The position numbers and the translations under genes are program-made. A stretch of DNA of 64,000 bases from Humulus lupulus (taxonomy: Eukaryota; Streptophyta; Magnoliopsida; Rosales; Cannabaceae), in NCBI RefSeq assembly GCF_963169125.1, contig NC_084795.1:136749701-136813700 (forward strand), read 5' to 3'. Under the pieces are notes generated by a model, which was given only the letters and a program-made list of their open reading frames with translations, had not been told where the DNA came from and ran no database searches. Below, in pieces: positions 33,812 through 44,019 of the stretch. Each line of letters begins with the position of its first letter. The first letter of the stretch is position 1.

Positions 33812-35476
33812 CTCGTCTATTATCGTATACCTGGGAGCTTGATACAGTACTCACCGCGCATCATTACGCGCTTCAGGTAGCTTCCCCCCGATGAGATACT
33901 CAAGGATGGGGGTCATCTAGGTCGGCTTAGCGTCGATCATCTCGACCTCCGCCCGGGCTTCTTCCATACTTGGTTTATCCAAGAACTCTACCGGAACTAA
34001 CCCCAGAGTCGCCGTCTCCCCGGAGGTGGCGAGATTGGCAAGAGCGTCTGCGTTAGCGTTCTGCTCCCGAGGTATCTGCTCGATTGGGCCTCGCCCAAAC
34101 GCGGACAGTTCAACTTTTACCTTTGCTAGCTAGGCAGCCATCTTGGGTCCTCGTGCTTGATATTCACCCAGAACCTAGTTTACCACGAGCTGGGAGTCAC
34201 TGAAGCATTGGACGGAGCTCGCCTTCAGCTCCTGGGCTATTCTTAGCCCGGCCAGTAAAGTTCCGTATTCGGCCTCGTTGTTGGAGGCCTTGAATCTGAA
34301 TCTCAGTGCCGAGTGGAATCTATGTCCCTCAGGGGATATTGAAATGATTCCAGCCCCGGAGCCGTTCTCATTGGATGAACCATCCACGAAGATCCTCCAC
34401 GACGCCTGGGCCGAGGTGATCTGGGGTGAGTCTTCTGCAAGATCCTCTCGGAATCCTGTGCACTCTGCTACAAAATTGGCCAGGGCCTGACTTTTTATAG
34501 TAGTTCGTGGGGTGTATAAAATCTCGAACTGATTGAGTTCGATAGCCCACTTTAACAGACGTCCCGATGCTTCAGGTTTTTGCTAAACCTTCCTTAAAGG
34601 CTGATCGGTTATGACGTGTATTGAATGGGACTGGAAGTACGACCTGAGCTTTCGAGAGGCCGTGATAAGGCAGAATGCCAATTTCTCCATCAACGGGTAC
34701 CGTGATTCAACTCCGAGAAGTCTCTTGCTGATGTAGTAAACTGGTCTCTGAACCCGGTCCTCTTCTCGGACTAATATGGCACTAGCTGCATCCTCTGTGA
34801 TAGATAGGTAGAGAAAAAGAGGCTCTCCTGCCTTTGGTTTGGATAATACGGGCGGTTCGGCTAGATGTGCCTTCAGGTCGAGGAAAGCGCTTTCGCACTC
34901 TTCTGTTCATTCGAACTTCTTATTTCCTCGGAGAAGGTTGTAGAATGGCAAGCACTTATCGGTGGATTTTGAAATAAACCGATTGAGGGCTGCCACCCAA
35001 CCTGTTAGGCCTTGGACATCTTTGCGCGACCTGGGTGAGGGAAGTTCGAGCAATGATCTGATCTTGTCGGGATTTGCCTCGATTCCTCGGGTATTGACGA
35101 TGAAACCCAGGAATTTTCCCGATGCGACTCCAAAAGTGCACTTTTGTGGATTAAGCCTCATGCCATACTCCCGTAGTATCTTGAAGCATTCTCCCAGGTC
35201 GGAGACATGGTTATCGGCAGTCTTTGACTTGACTAGCATGTCATCAACGTACACTTCCATGTTCTTCCGGATCTGGTTTGCGAACATTCTATTTACTAAC
35301 CTTTGGTACGTAGCACCGGCGTTCTTCAGCCCGAACGGCATGACCTTGTAACAATAAACGTTAGTCGGGGTCATGAAGCTGGTGTGCTCCTGGTCCGCCG
35401 GATTCATGGCAATCTGATTGTAGCCTGAGTACGCATCCATAAAGGACATGAGCTCGTGCCCTGCTGTGGCGTCCAC
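33812..35476 (-). pseudogene. pol: TAT-1 reverse transcriptase (main part), RNase H and archaeal-type RNase H
   Basis: RT from 35476 has FMDAYSGYNQIAMNP, GLKNAGATYQRLVNRM and catalytic YVDDMLVKSKT (about 35255-35223). The first RNase H (EPLFLYLSITEDAASAILV, PVYYISKRLLG, SHSIHVITDQPL) follows after a stop at 34907. The second, archaeal-type RNase H has D in RIFVDGSSNENGSG, E in NNEAEYGTLL, D in CFSDSQLVVN and D in NANADALANLA. Stops lie near 34907, 34585, 34175, 34130, 33919 and 33838. All four acidic residues of the second RNase H are present. Confidence 0.9.
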
Positions 35477-35483
35477 CAGTTGG

Positions 35484-37145
35484 TCAATCCTTGGGGCAGG
35501 CTTTATTCAGGTCGGAGAAGTCGATGCAGGTCTGCCACTTCCCGTTGGGCTTCGGGACCAGCACAGGGTTGGCGACCCAAATCGGAAACTTGGCTTCATG
35601 GATAAAGCTGCATTTCTTGAGACGGGCTACTTCTTCCTCTAAGGCTTCTGCCCGGGTTGTTCCGAGGCGCCTCTGCTTCTGGGACTTCGCAGGAACGCTT
35701 TTATCCAGATGAAGGGTGTGCATGATGACATTCGGGCTGATTCCCACCATGTCCTCGTGTGACCACGCAAACACATCCAGGTTGTTCTGCAGAAATTTAG
35801 TCAGCTCCGCCTTCCTCTTGCTACAGAGGTTTTTCCCAAGCTTGACCATCCGTGAAGGGTTTTGTGGATCGATGTTTATTTCCTCGAGCTCCTCAATAGC
35901 CTGGAGCTCGGACCCGCCCTCGCCTATTCGGGGGTCAATATCCTCACTTAAGACGATATTTTCCCCTTCGGTGCTCTGAGGTTTTTCAATCTTAGGATCA
36001 GCTAAGGGTTCCTGAGATTCCTCTCCACCACCTTGGATGGCCATTGCTAGCTGCCTGGGTTTCGATTTTCCCTTAATGGAAATGCTGTAGCATTCCCTGG
36101 CAGCGAGCTGATCGCCATGGACAGTGCATATTCCCGTGGAAGTAGGGAATTTCATCGCGAGTTGGTGAATGGAAGTGACGGCCTCAAAGGCTATGAGCGT
36201 GGGTCGTCCCAAAATTGCGTTGTATGCAGCGGAGCAGTCGATGACCACGAACTCGACAAGTTTGGAGACTGTCTGAGGTCCTTCTCGTAGGGTGATCACC
36301 AGCTCGATAGTCCCTATAGTCGCTGATCCTTCTCTCGAAAAACCATACAGCATCATGGAGGTCGCCTTCAGCTCGGAGACAGTCAGACCCATCTTCTCCA
36401 ACGTGGACCGGAATAGAAGGTTTACCGAGCTCCCATTATCGATCAGCACCCTCCTAACCTTCCGAATAGCGAGCTGAACTGCTACGACCAGAGGGTCGTT
36501 ATGAGGGAACTGGACATGGCCCGCATCTTCTTTTGTAAAAATGATCGGTTGCCTCTCCAATCGCTGCTGCTTCGGCAAACGCTGTTCCAGGATGAACTCT
36601 ACTCCATTATGCGCCTTGAGTTCGTTTACGTACCTCTTCTGGGCACCCCTGCTCGTGCTAGCCATATGCGGACCTCCAGATATTGTGGATATCTCTCCTC
36701 CTATCACGGGAGGAGGGACGTCCTGATCTACCCGAGACCCGGGATGACTCACTGGGACGTCCGGAGCAGGTCGACTTGCTAGAACCTTGTTCCGCGCGTA
36801 CTGGGCCAAGGGGCCGGCTCGGATGAGAGTCTCGATCTCATCTTTCAAATGCCTACAATCATCGGTATTGTGGCCAACATCGTTGTGAAAACGACAAAAC
36901 TTGGAGGTGTTTCTCTTCCCCTTCTGGTGCTTCAACGGCTCCGGCCTCTTCCAGGGGAGACGAGTAGAATTTTCCAGGAAGATATTCTCCCTAGAGTGGG
37001 TGAGCTCTGTATAAGTCGCGTAGATGGGCTTAAACTTGTCTACAGGCTTATTCTTCTTTGGGCCGTGCTGGCCGTTCTCGCCGTTCCCTTTTCTTTTGCT
37101 TCCACCGAGCTGGTTATTCTGTGTGACGTTTTGGGTCGCTGTCAC
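35484..37145 (-). pseudogene. pol: TAT-1 gag C-terminus, protease and RT N-terminus (553-codon open stretch)
   Basis: The order is a basic linker, a zinc-knuckle variant CRFHNDVGHNTDDC (CX2HX4HX4C), and a protease with the active site VRRVLIDNGSSVNLLF and partner block VIDCSAAYNAILGRPTL. A long linker (LSEDIDPRIGEG) follows, and then RT fingers up to NPVLVPKPNGKWQTCIDFSDL. The open frame ends at NKACPKD because 20 bp are missing compared with TAT-2, which shifts the frame into the next piece at 35476. Confidence 0.92.
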
Positions 37146-38987
37146 GACCTCCGTCCCACTCCAGCGGGTTGCTCAGGGACCTAGCTAGTCCCTGTAGCTG
37201 AGGCTTCAGCCTCCTCCAAGTTGATCCATTCCTGGGCCCTGTTAAGGAATTCGTTCACTGAGCTAACTCCCTTTCTTTGTATATCTTTCCAGAGTTCCCC
37301 TCCGACAAGGATTCCAGTTCTTAGGGCCATGAGCTTGGAGTTGTCATCCGCGTCTCTGGCCCGAGCAGCGACGTTCGCGAACCTTCTCAGGTAAGCCGTC
37401 AGAGTTTCGTCGGCTCACGTTAGCCAGAGAATCGGCCTTGACGCGAGCAGCCTGGGAGGCTCGGAATGCCCTTTTGAAGTCAGCAGAAAAAGTCTTCCAG
37501 GATCTGATTGATTATCTTTTGCTTTGCTTGAACCACTGTCGGGCTGTTCCTATCAGTGTGGAGGGAAATATCAGACACCTCAGCTTGGGGCCGATGTTGT
37601 GGGCCATCATCAGGGTGTTGAACATCCCCAGATGATTCGACGGATCTTCATCTACATTGAATTTGGACAGGTGCGGCATACGGAAACCGGGTGGGTAAGT
37701 CGTTGCTGCTATGCTGGGGGCGAAGAGCTCCATCTCGTCCCCCGAATCGTATTCATCTTTCTCTTTCTCTTACGGGAGCTTCCTCATCAGCTCCTCCATC
37801 TGAGCCAGGCGCTCGAGGGTTTTGTCCTGATTTCCTTGGTTATTCCGGGGCTGTTCAACAGCTCCGGATCCATTGTACATATTTGGTGGGTTATTGCCCC
37901 TCCTATCTTGAGATAGGTTATTTGGGGCATTCCCACCGTTATGTACTTCGGACAGGTCTCCCCCTGAGCGAGCATGGCTGTCACCTCCTATTGGCTCCCC
38001 TCTATGGGAGTTAAGCCAATCTCGCAGGTCGCCCCCATGGGTGGTTTGAGGACTTTGTGCCGAACTTAAACGCTGACGTAGGTCTCCGCCAGAAAGGTCA
38101 CTCCGGTGACTGCCGGTCCAGTAGCTTCTGTTAGAGAGGCTCGGAGTCCGCCTTTGGTGGTGAGGATCCGGGCTTTCTCCCGGCGCCTTGCTACGTCGGG
38201 AAGGTTCTGCGGATGGCAGGTTTCTCTTGCTACTTTCGTAGGCCGGAATATCTCGGATGGGCCGAGGAGGAGATGGATATCTTATTGGAGAGGGAGGATG
38301 CCTGACCGGGGATGCGATTCTGGTTCCATCAGGGCAGATCAACTTAGGTGGGGGCCTTTCGGCCCTGCCAACCTGCGGGTCCCACGCCTGGCGATCTGGA
38401 AGAGGTGCAGGATGGCTGGTGGGGATGAGCTGATGTTATGAGCTCTCCCTGGATCTCCTTCTGGAATTTCCTCGAGCTCTCCTGGGCGCACTCGAGGCTG
38501 GTTGGGAGCTGGGAGTTGAAGTTCGGGCCGAACGACTGTACTGCTATTGTTCAGCTCTAGGCATTTCTTCGAAGTTTGCCTCTCGACGGTGCGATGAGGG
38601 AATAGAGTTGGTTGTCGGAGGTCTGTCCGAGCAGCTATGCCTGGACCGATTACCCCAGCGGGACTTATGAGTCTGGCCTTGCCTCTTTCCGACGTTAGCG
38701 TCGATTATAAGAGGGGGTAGTAGGGCCAACACCTCCTTGATCTGTTGATTAGCTGTTGCTAGCTGGCTCCTCAGCTGAGCATTCTCCATCTCCACCGCAG
38801 TGTAATAACCTAGGTTTGGATTAGGTGGCCGGGGCGCCGAACTTCCAGTGTCATCTTGGCCCACCGGCTGCTTGCCCACCCGCTGTTGAACCTCAGGAAT
38901 TTGTTCGCCGGGGATGGCGATATGATGAGCCTCCTGCCCATCATGTTGTTCCGTCTCGTTACCGTGTCTGGATCGAGTGGTCACCAT
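37146..38987 (-). pseudogene. gag: TAT-1 gag
   Basis: The start ATG at 38987 (MVTTRSRHGNETEQHDGQE) agrees with TAT-2. The head contains a helix MENAQLRSQLATANQQIKEV and a long Arg/Ser/Pro-rich region (38342-37770). The capsid core has GFRMPHLSKFNVDEDPSNHL (37687 onward), ARQWFKQSKR and NEFLNRAQEWINLEEA. Stops and frame changes lie near 38544, 38430, 37770, 37512 and 37400-37150. Confidence 0.85.
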
Positions 38988-39019
38988 AGTGGATGTTTGC
39001 GACAGCACCAATCTAACTT

Positions 39020-39038
39020 GCTCTCAATGAAAGCACCA
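39020..39038 (-). promoter_or_regulatory. Primer-binding site of TAT-1
   Basis: On the minus strand TGGTGCTTTCATTGAGAGC lies three bases inside the 5' LTR. It is identical in TAT-2 and one base different in TAT-H. Confidence 0.75.
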
Positions 39039-39041
39039 AAC

Positions 39042-39786
39042 TGTTGACGCGGTTCTTCGCCAATAGGTAATTAAGAAAATAAGAGGAAGGGATTAGTGCT
39101 TATGTTGAACCGAAATAGATGAATGATCTTTCTAGGAATGGACTGTTGACACAATTACATTTTTAGGTGGTTCAAAGGTTAAAATCCTTCTACTCCACCA
39201 GTCAATATTATTGCTATATCCTTGGTATTCTTTTACAGGGTATTTCTTACACAATAGAATCCAACCCTTTGCAACTCCCAGGGTCTCCCTATTTATAGGA
39301 GAGGGCACCTGGGAGTTGTTAAGAAGGTCATCCCGTGACCTTCTTACCTATCATGTCAACTCTGTGACATTCATGATTAATTCCTAAAACCTGACACATG
39401 AAGTGTGGTCTAATCAATAGGTAAGGGGGATAATGGGACGCACGACCCAACCCAGTCGTGGGTGTCTGAATGCGCACGTTCATGCTGCGTGTCCAAGAAG
39501 TCAGGGATATATCAGACACGTGATGTCTGATATATGCACGTTTACCTTGCGTGGTTGACTTTATAAAAGGCCACAGCCTCCAACTCTAGCTCGTACCACG
39601 AGCTGGATGCTTCCCTCGACCTATGGCCTTCAGAGTCCAAACTCAGTCTAATCTTGGTGAACCCTTAGGCTACCTCAAGCTGAGGAACCTTCTATGGCAG
39701 CTCCGGTCTTGAAGATGTTCACATGGTAGATATGATTAGGCCGTACCTCAGCTTGCTAACAGCCCGTGGGAAAACCAGGGCGTACA
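39042..39786 (-). repeat. 5' LTR of TAT-1 (745 bp)
   Basis: Same ends and same internal hairpins as the 3' LTR. A 6-bp GGTAGG-type difference (GAGGAGGTAGGAACC against GAGGAACC) explains most of the length difference. Confidence 0.95.
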
Positions 39787-40007
39787 GAAATAGTAATGAA
39801 CGTTTTGTACTGAGAACAACCTATAAATGTTTTGATTAGCTCTGTAGAGCAGTTTGTAATGAAAACATCCACTTCCATTTTATTAGTTTTTCACCTTAAC
39901 CTGTTAATTACACGTAGAGCACGTTTTTGACCAAAGGACTCGGGTAGCAGGTCAAATTTTTGGTCCACCGTTCACCGTAACTGTTCTGGGGTAACCAAGG
40001 CGTTACA
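39787..40007 (+). repeat. TEK-1 5' LTR, final part, starting with the second GAAAT
   Basis: Continues the LTR after TAT-1: AGTAATGAACGTTTTGTACTG, then GGGGTAACCAAGGCGTTACA at the end (40007). It aligns with 61462-61681 of the 3' LTR. Confidence 0.95.
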
Positions 40008-40444
40008 ACTTGGTATCAAAGCAATGCCAAGGTTAGGTTTCTTGTAGACTGGCTGGGCATGTATACACATCACTGAAGTCAAGCTCGACTCATGGTTTGG
40101 TAACTATTTATGTAGTTATACGTATGACTGCTTAAATACAACATATATGCTTTACCTGTATGCATGAATCACAATGTTAAACCTGTGCCCTGAAATATTA
40201 TATCTTCAGCAACTGTGTGCTTATTAGTACTGGGAATTGTTGGAACGTACTTATAAGTATGATTGATTGTGAATCATAATGTGATACATGCTGAGTGCTA
40301 AATGCTATAAACATGTATCTGTCTATATATGTGTATGACTGTGGAATGTGATAATTGTCTGTTTGTTCTTGGACCATAAGGCGGCAAGAGGTTTAGTTAT
40401 TACCACCTGATTGTTCGTATTGATCATTATTTCAGCAAGGTATC
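40008..40444 (+). other. TEK-1 leader with primer-binding site
   Basis: TGGTATCAAAGC at 40011-40022 differs at one base from the initiator-methionine site TGGTATCAGAGC. The remaining leader is noncoding and AT-rich. It is interrupted by the Tat solo LTR just before gag. Confidence 0.85.
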
Positions 40445-41203
40445 TGTACGCCTTGATTTTCCCACGGGCTGATTAGGGAGATGAGCTGCGGCCTAATCAT
40501 GGTTATCTCGTGGACATCCCCAAAACCAGAGCTGCCATCATAAGATCGTACCTCCTTAGCTCGAGGTAACCTAAGGGTTCGCCTCTGATAGCTTAAGGAC
40601 AGGGTTCGGGCTCTGAAGGCCGAAGTTCGAGTTAAGCATCCGGCTCGTGGTACGAGCTGAAGTTGGAGGCTATGACCCTTTGTAAAGTCAACACACGCAA
40701 GGTAAACGTGCATATATCAGACATCACGTGTCTGATATGCCCCTAACTTCTCGGGCACGCAGCAGGAACGTGCGTATTCAGACACCCACGATTGGGTTGG
40801 GCCGTGCGGCCCATTATCTCCTTACCTATTGATTTGACCACACTTATGTGTCAGGTTTAGGAATTAATCACGATTGTCACAGAATTGACGTGATAGGTAA
40901 GAAGGTCACGGGATGACCTTCCTACCAACTCCCAGGTGCCTTCTCCTATAAATATGGAGACCTTGGGAGTTAATAGGGGTTGGATGCTCTCTTGTAAGAA
41001 ATATCCTGTAATCGTATACCCAAAAGATAGCAATAACATTGACTAGTGGAGTAGAAGGATTTTAACCTTTGAACCACTTAAAAAACGTGTCTTGAGTCAC
41101 CATTTTCATTTCCTAAGATCATACATCTGTTTCGGTTCAACCTAAGCACTAATCCCTTTCTCTTCTTTTCTTAATTACCTGTTGGCGAAGAACCGCGTCA
41201 ACA
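40445..41203 (+). repeat. Solo Tat LTR in the TEK-1 leader (759 bp)
   Basis: Begins TGTACGCCTTG and ends CGCGTCAACA. Flanks GTATC (40440-40444) and ATATC (41204-41208) match at four of five bases. No internal Tat sequence accompanies it, so it is best read as the product of LTR-LTR recombination. It keeps the TATA-in-inverted-repeat block (about 40925-40968) and the TCACGTGTCTGATAT hairpin. It lies in the opposite orientation to TAT-1 and TAT-2. Confidence 0.93.
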
Positions 41204-42264
41204 ATATCAGTGACGGAATTATGAATCCAGGGCAGACAGACACATCAGCTAGCCAGAGTGATCAGGGCCAGAATAATAATAATAGCCAGGGTCAGGAAAA
41301 TGACCAGTCTCAGATTCCACAGCCAGCTCCTGTTAACTGGCAGCAGATAGTCAGTGATCTGCAGGCTACTATATTGAAACAGGGAGAAGAGTTACGTCTC
41401 CTGAAACAACAGCAAGGGCCTACAGTGGCCAGTGAATCAGAGGCACCTCCTGTGTTGGTGCCGGTAGCTGGGCAGCTGCCTGAGGTTGGAAATAAATGGG
41501 AGCCTCTTTATGACAGGTTCAGAAAGCAACAACCTCCAGTATTTGAGGGCAGTGAAGATCCTGCCAAGGCTGAACAAACGATGAGAATGATTACCACTAT
41601 CCTTGACTTTATGAGGGTATCTGGAAATGAGAGGGTGGCCTGTGCTACCTATATGTTTCGGGAGGATGCCCGGATTTGGTGGGAAGTGATTACCCAGACC
41701 AAGAATGTAAATGCCCTAAGTTGGGAAGAGTTTCAGACTCTATTCAATGAAAAATATTACAATGATGCTATTAGAGCGGCGAAGGCCGAGGAGTTTATTA
41801 GGCTACTTCAGGGGAACTTATCAGTCACTGAGTACGCCTTGAAGTTTGATCGTTTGGCAAAGTTTGCCAAGGAGTTGGTGCCCACTGATGGGACCAGGAG
41901 AGAGAGATTCTTGCAGGGGCTACAGCCCAGGTTAGCCCGAGATGTACGTATCACCAATGTGGCAGGAGTTACTACTTATGCACAGGTGGTGGAGAAGGCA
42001 CTCACAGCTGAGAGTGTAGAGATTAAGATCTGGCGTGATAGTGCAGCTAGGAAGGATTTCAGGAGGCCAGGTCCTCCATTTGTGGGTTCTGGTAGGGGTG
42101 TTGGCCCCAGTGATCAGAAGAGGAAGGTTTCTGACACCTTCCCAGTTCCAGGTCCTGACAGGAGGCCCCGTGGTATTTCTATGGGTCGTCCAGGAGGTGG
42201 TGAAGCCTGGAAGTCTTATCCTGAGTGCCCAAGATGCAAGAGGCATCACTTGGGAGAATGTAGG
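41204..42264 (+). pseudogene. gag: TEK-1 gag, main part, cut by TAT-2
   Basis: Gag reads from NISDGIMNPGQTD without a stop up to KRHHLGECR. Core motifs are GNKWEPLYDRFRKQQPPVF, MRMITTILDFMRVSGNERV, REDARIWWEV and VTEYALKFDRLAKFAKELV. A Gly/Arg-rich basic region follows. The true start codon was probably at MNPG (41221) or further upstream beyond the solo LTR. The frame continues after TAT-2 at 55811 as AKACFSCGAVGHLKKDY, placing the insertion just before the zinc knuckle. Confidence 0.93.
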
Positions 42265-42994
42265 TGTTGACACGGTTCTTCGCCAACAGGTAATTAAGAA
42301 AATAAGAGAGAGATCAGTGCTTAATAATGAACCGAAATAGATAAATGATCTTAAAATGGACTGATGACACAACTATGTTTTTAGGTGGTTCAAAGGTTAA
42401 AATCCTTCTTCTCCACCAGCCAATATTATTGCTATATTTCTGGTATTCTTTACAGGGTATTTTGTTACACCATAGAATCCAACCCTTTGCAACTCCCAGG
42501 GTCTCCATATTTATAGGAGAGGGCACTTGGGAGTTGGTAAGGGGGGTCATCCCGTGACCCTCTTACCCATCATGTCACTTTTGTGACATTCATGATTAAT
42601 TCCTAAAGCCTGACAAATGAAGTGTGGTCTAATCAACAGGTAAGGGGGATAATGGGCCGCACGGCCCAACCTAGTCGTGGGTGTCTGAATATGCATGTTC
42701 ATGCTGCGTGTCCAAGAATTCAGGGATATATCAGACACGTGATGTCTGATATATGCACGTTTACATTGCATGGTTGACTTTATAACGGGTCACGGCTTCC
42801 ACCTCCAGCTCGTGCCTCGAGCTGGACGCCTTCCTGACCTGCGGTCCTTAAATAATCTTGGCGAACCTTTGGCTACCTCAAGCTAAAGAGGTAGGACCTG
42901 ACGACAGCAGCTCCGGTCATGTGGTATCCACGTGTCTGATATAATTAGGCCCTATCTCAGCTCGCTAATAGCCCGTGGAAAATCAGGGCGTACA
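42265..42994 (-). repeat. 3' LTR of TAT-2 (730 bp)
   Basis: Minus-strand ends TGTACGCC and GTCAACA. The hairpin around ACACGTGATGTCTGATATAT (about 42725-42753) and the TATA-in-inverted-repeat block (42490-42536) are both present. Confidence 0.95.
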
Positions 42995-43010
42995 TTTTCC
43001 CCCAAGCCCC
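42995..43010 (-). promoter_or_regulatory. Polypurine tract of TAT-2
   Basis: GGGGCTTGGGGGAAAA on the minus strand, directly before the 3' LTR. Confidence 0.75.
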
Positions 43011-43256
43011 TGCTCGTGGTACACGACATCGTTTAGGGCCACAGTAGGGGCTTTTAGGCTTCTCCATGGACTCTCCATATTCCACCTTTTACGCAGGCAC
43101 CGAATACGTGGAACATCGTGGTTGGTGACGGTACGTCTTCCTAGAACTGCATTAAATGGCCTAGCCTATACTCAGCCGTCGTTTCGCCTTTCGAGTGGAG
43201 AGCCTCGGATCCCACATCAGGACAATCCAATGGCCCTCCTCACGTGGCCTTTCACG

Positions 43257-43266
43257 TATATAAAAG
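43257..43266 (+). promoter_or_regulatory. TATA box of the TAT-2 antisense gene
   Basis: TATATAAAAG, then GGGGTGGC, 763 bp upstream of the ATG. The spacing and flanks match TAT-1. Confidence 0.7.
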
Positions 43267-44019
43267 GGGTGGCAACCTTACGCATGGACCACCCGTTTAT
43301 TTGAAAATTTTCTGAATTTCCCTTCTTCTTCTCTCTTCTTATCCTCAAAAAACCCTATTTTTGTCCCGGTTACCGTTCCCAGCATTCTAGAGGATCAGGC
43401 GCAAGGGTTCCTTTGAGGTTTTGGAACCAGTCACTCCGTCGAGGCCCCAACCCAGGCGACCCCTTCATCCCTCCCACAGCAAAATACTTTGTAAGTTTTC
43501 TGACTGTGCACGCTTTAAATTTTCTTTTCACTGTAGCTTAGGTAAATAGTTCCTGTAGCTGCATGCAAGGTTTTGTTGGTTTTTTGTGGGTATGGAGGGT
43601 GCAGGCTTTTAGGTTAGGGTATCGCTTGTAGAAGAAAACCATTTAGGAGCATGTCTCATAGGGTGCATTTTCTGGGGAAACCTTCTGGGTAGATTTTTGG
43701 GTATGCTTGTTCAAAATATCCAGCATTTTGGGTGCAAAACCGGGTAGCTTAGGGGACACGCTTCACAGGCGGTTTTGCACCTCTTGCCTACTGAAACTTT
43801 CCTTCCAAGGCAAACTTTTATCCTGACCCTCCTAACACACGAATTCCGAGTAATCGGGGATCTATTGGGAGCACAGGCGCGTGTTCATAGAACCGCGTGG
43901 TCTCACTCTCCACGGGCTGAGCTTACCTCAACCCGTGCAAAGGAAACACTCCTTCAGATTCTTTCTTATGCTTAGGTCGCCTTTTCTAAAGTTTCTTCTT
44001 TTGTTCGCTAGGCGACTAG
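43267..44019 (+). other. Leader of the TAT-2 antisense gene, with a 521-bp intron
   Basis: Donor GTAAGT at 43491 and acceptor TTCGCTAG ending at 44011. The short piece GCGACTAG leads to the ATG at 44020. Confidence 0.75.

Larger units (their letters stand above)
27092..39786 (-). mobile_element. TAT-1: near-complete Tat-lineage element in the TEK-1 5' LTR
   Basis: Flanked by a perfect duplication GAAAT (27087-27091 and 39787-39791). The uninterrupted site is still visible in the TEK-1 3' LTR near 61461-61465 (GAAAC). Element order on the minus strand is 5' LTR (39786-39042), primer site, gag, PR, RT, RNaseH, second RNaseH, IN (end 32684), tandem repeats (32540-31721), the antisense gene on the plus strand (28107-31571), polypurine tract and 3' LTR (27843-27092). 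By eye the two LTRs differ at roughly two dozen positions over about 745 bp; this is not a computed value. Confidence 0.96.
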
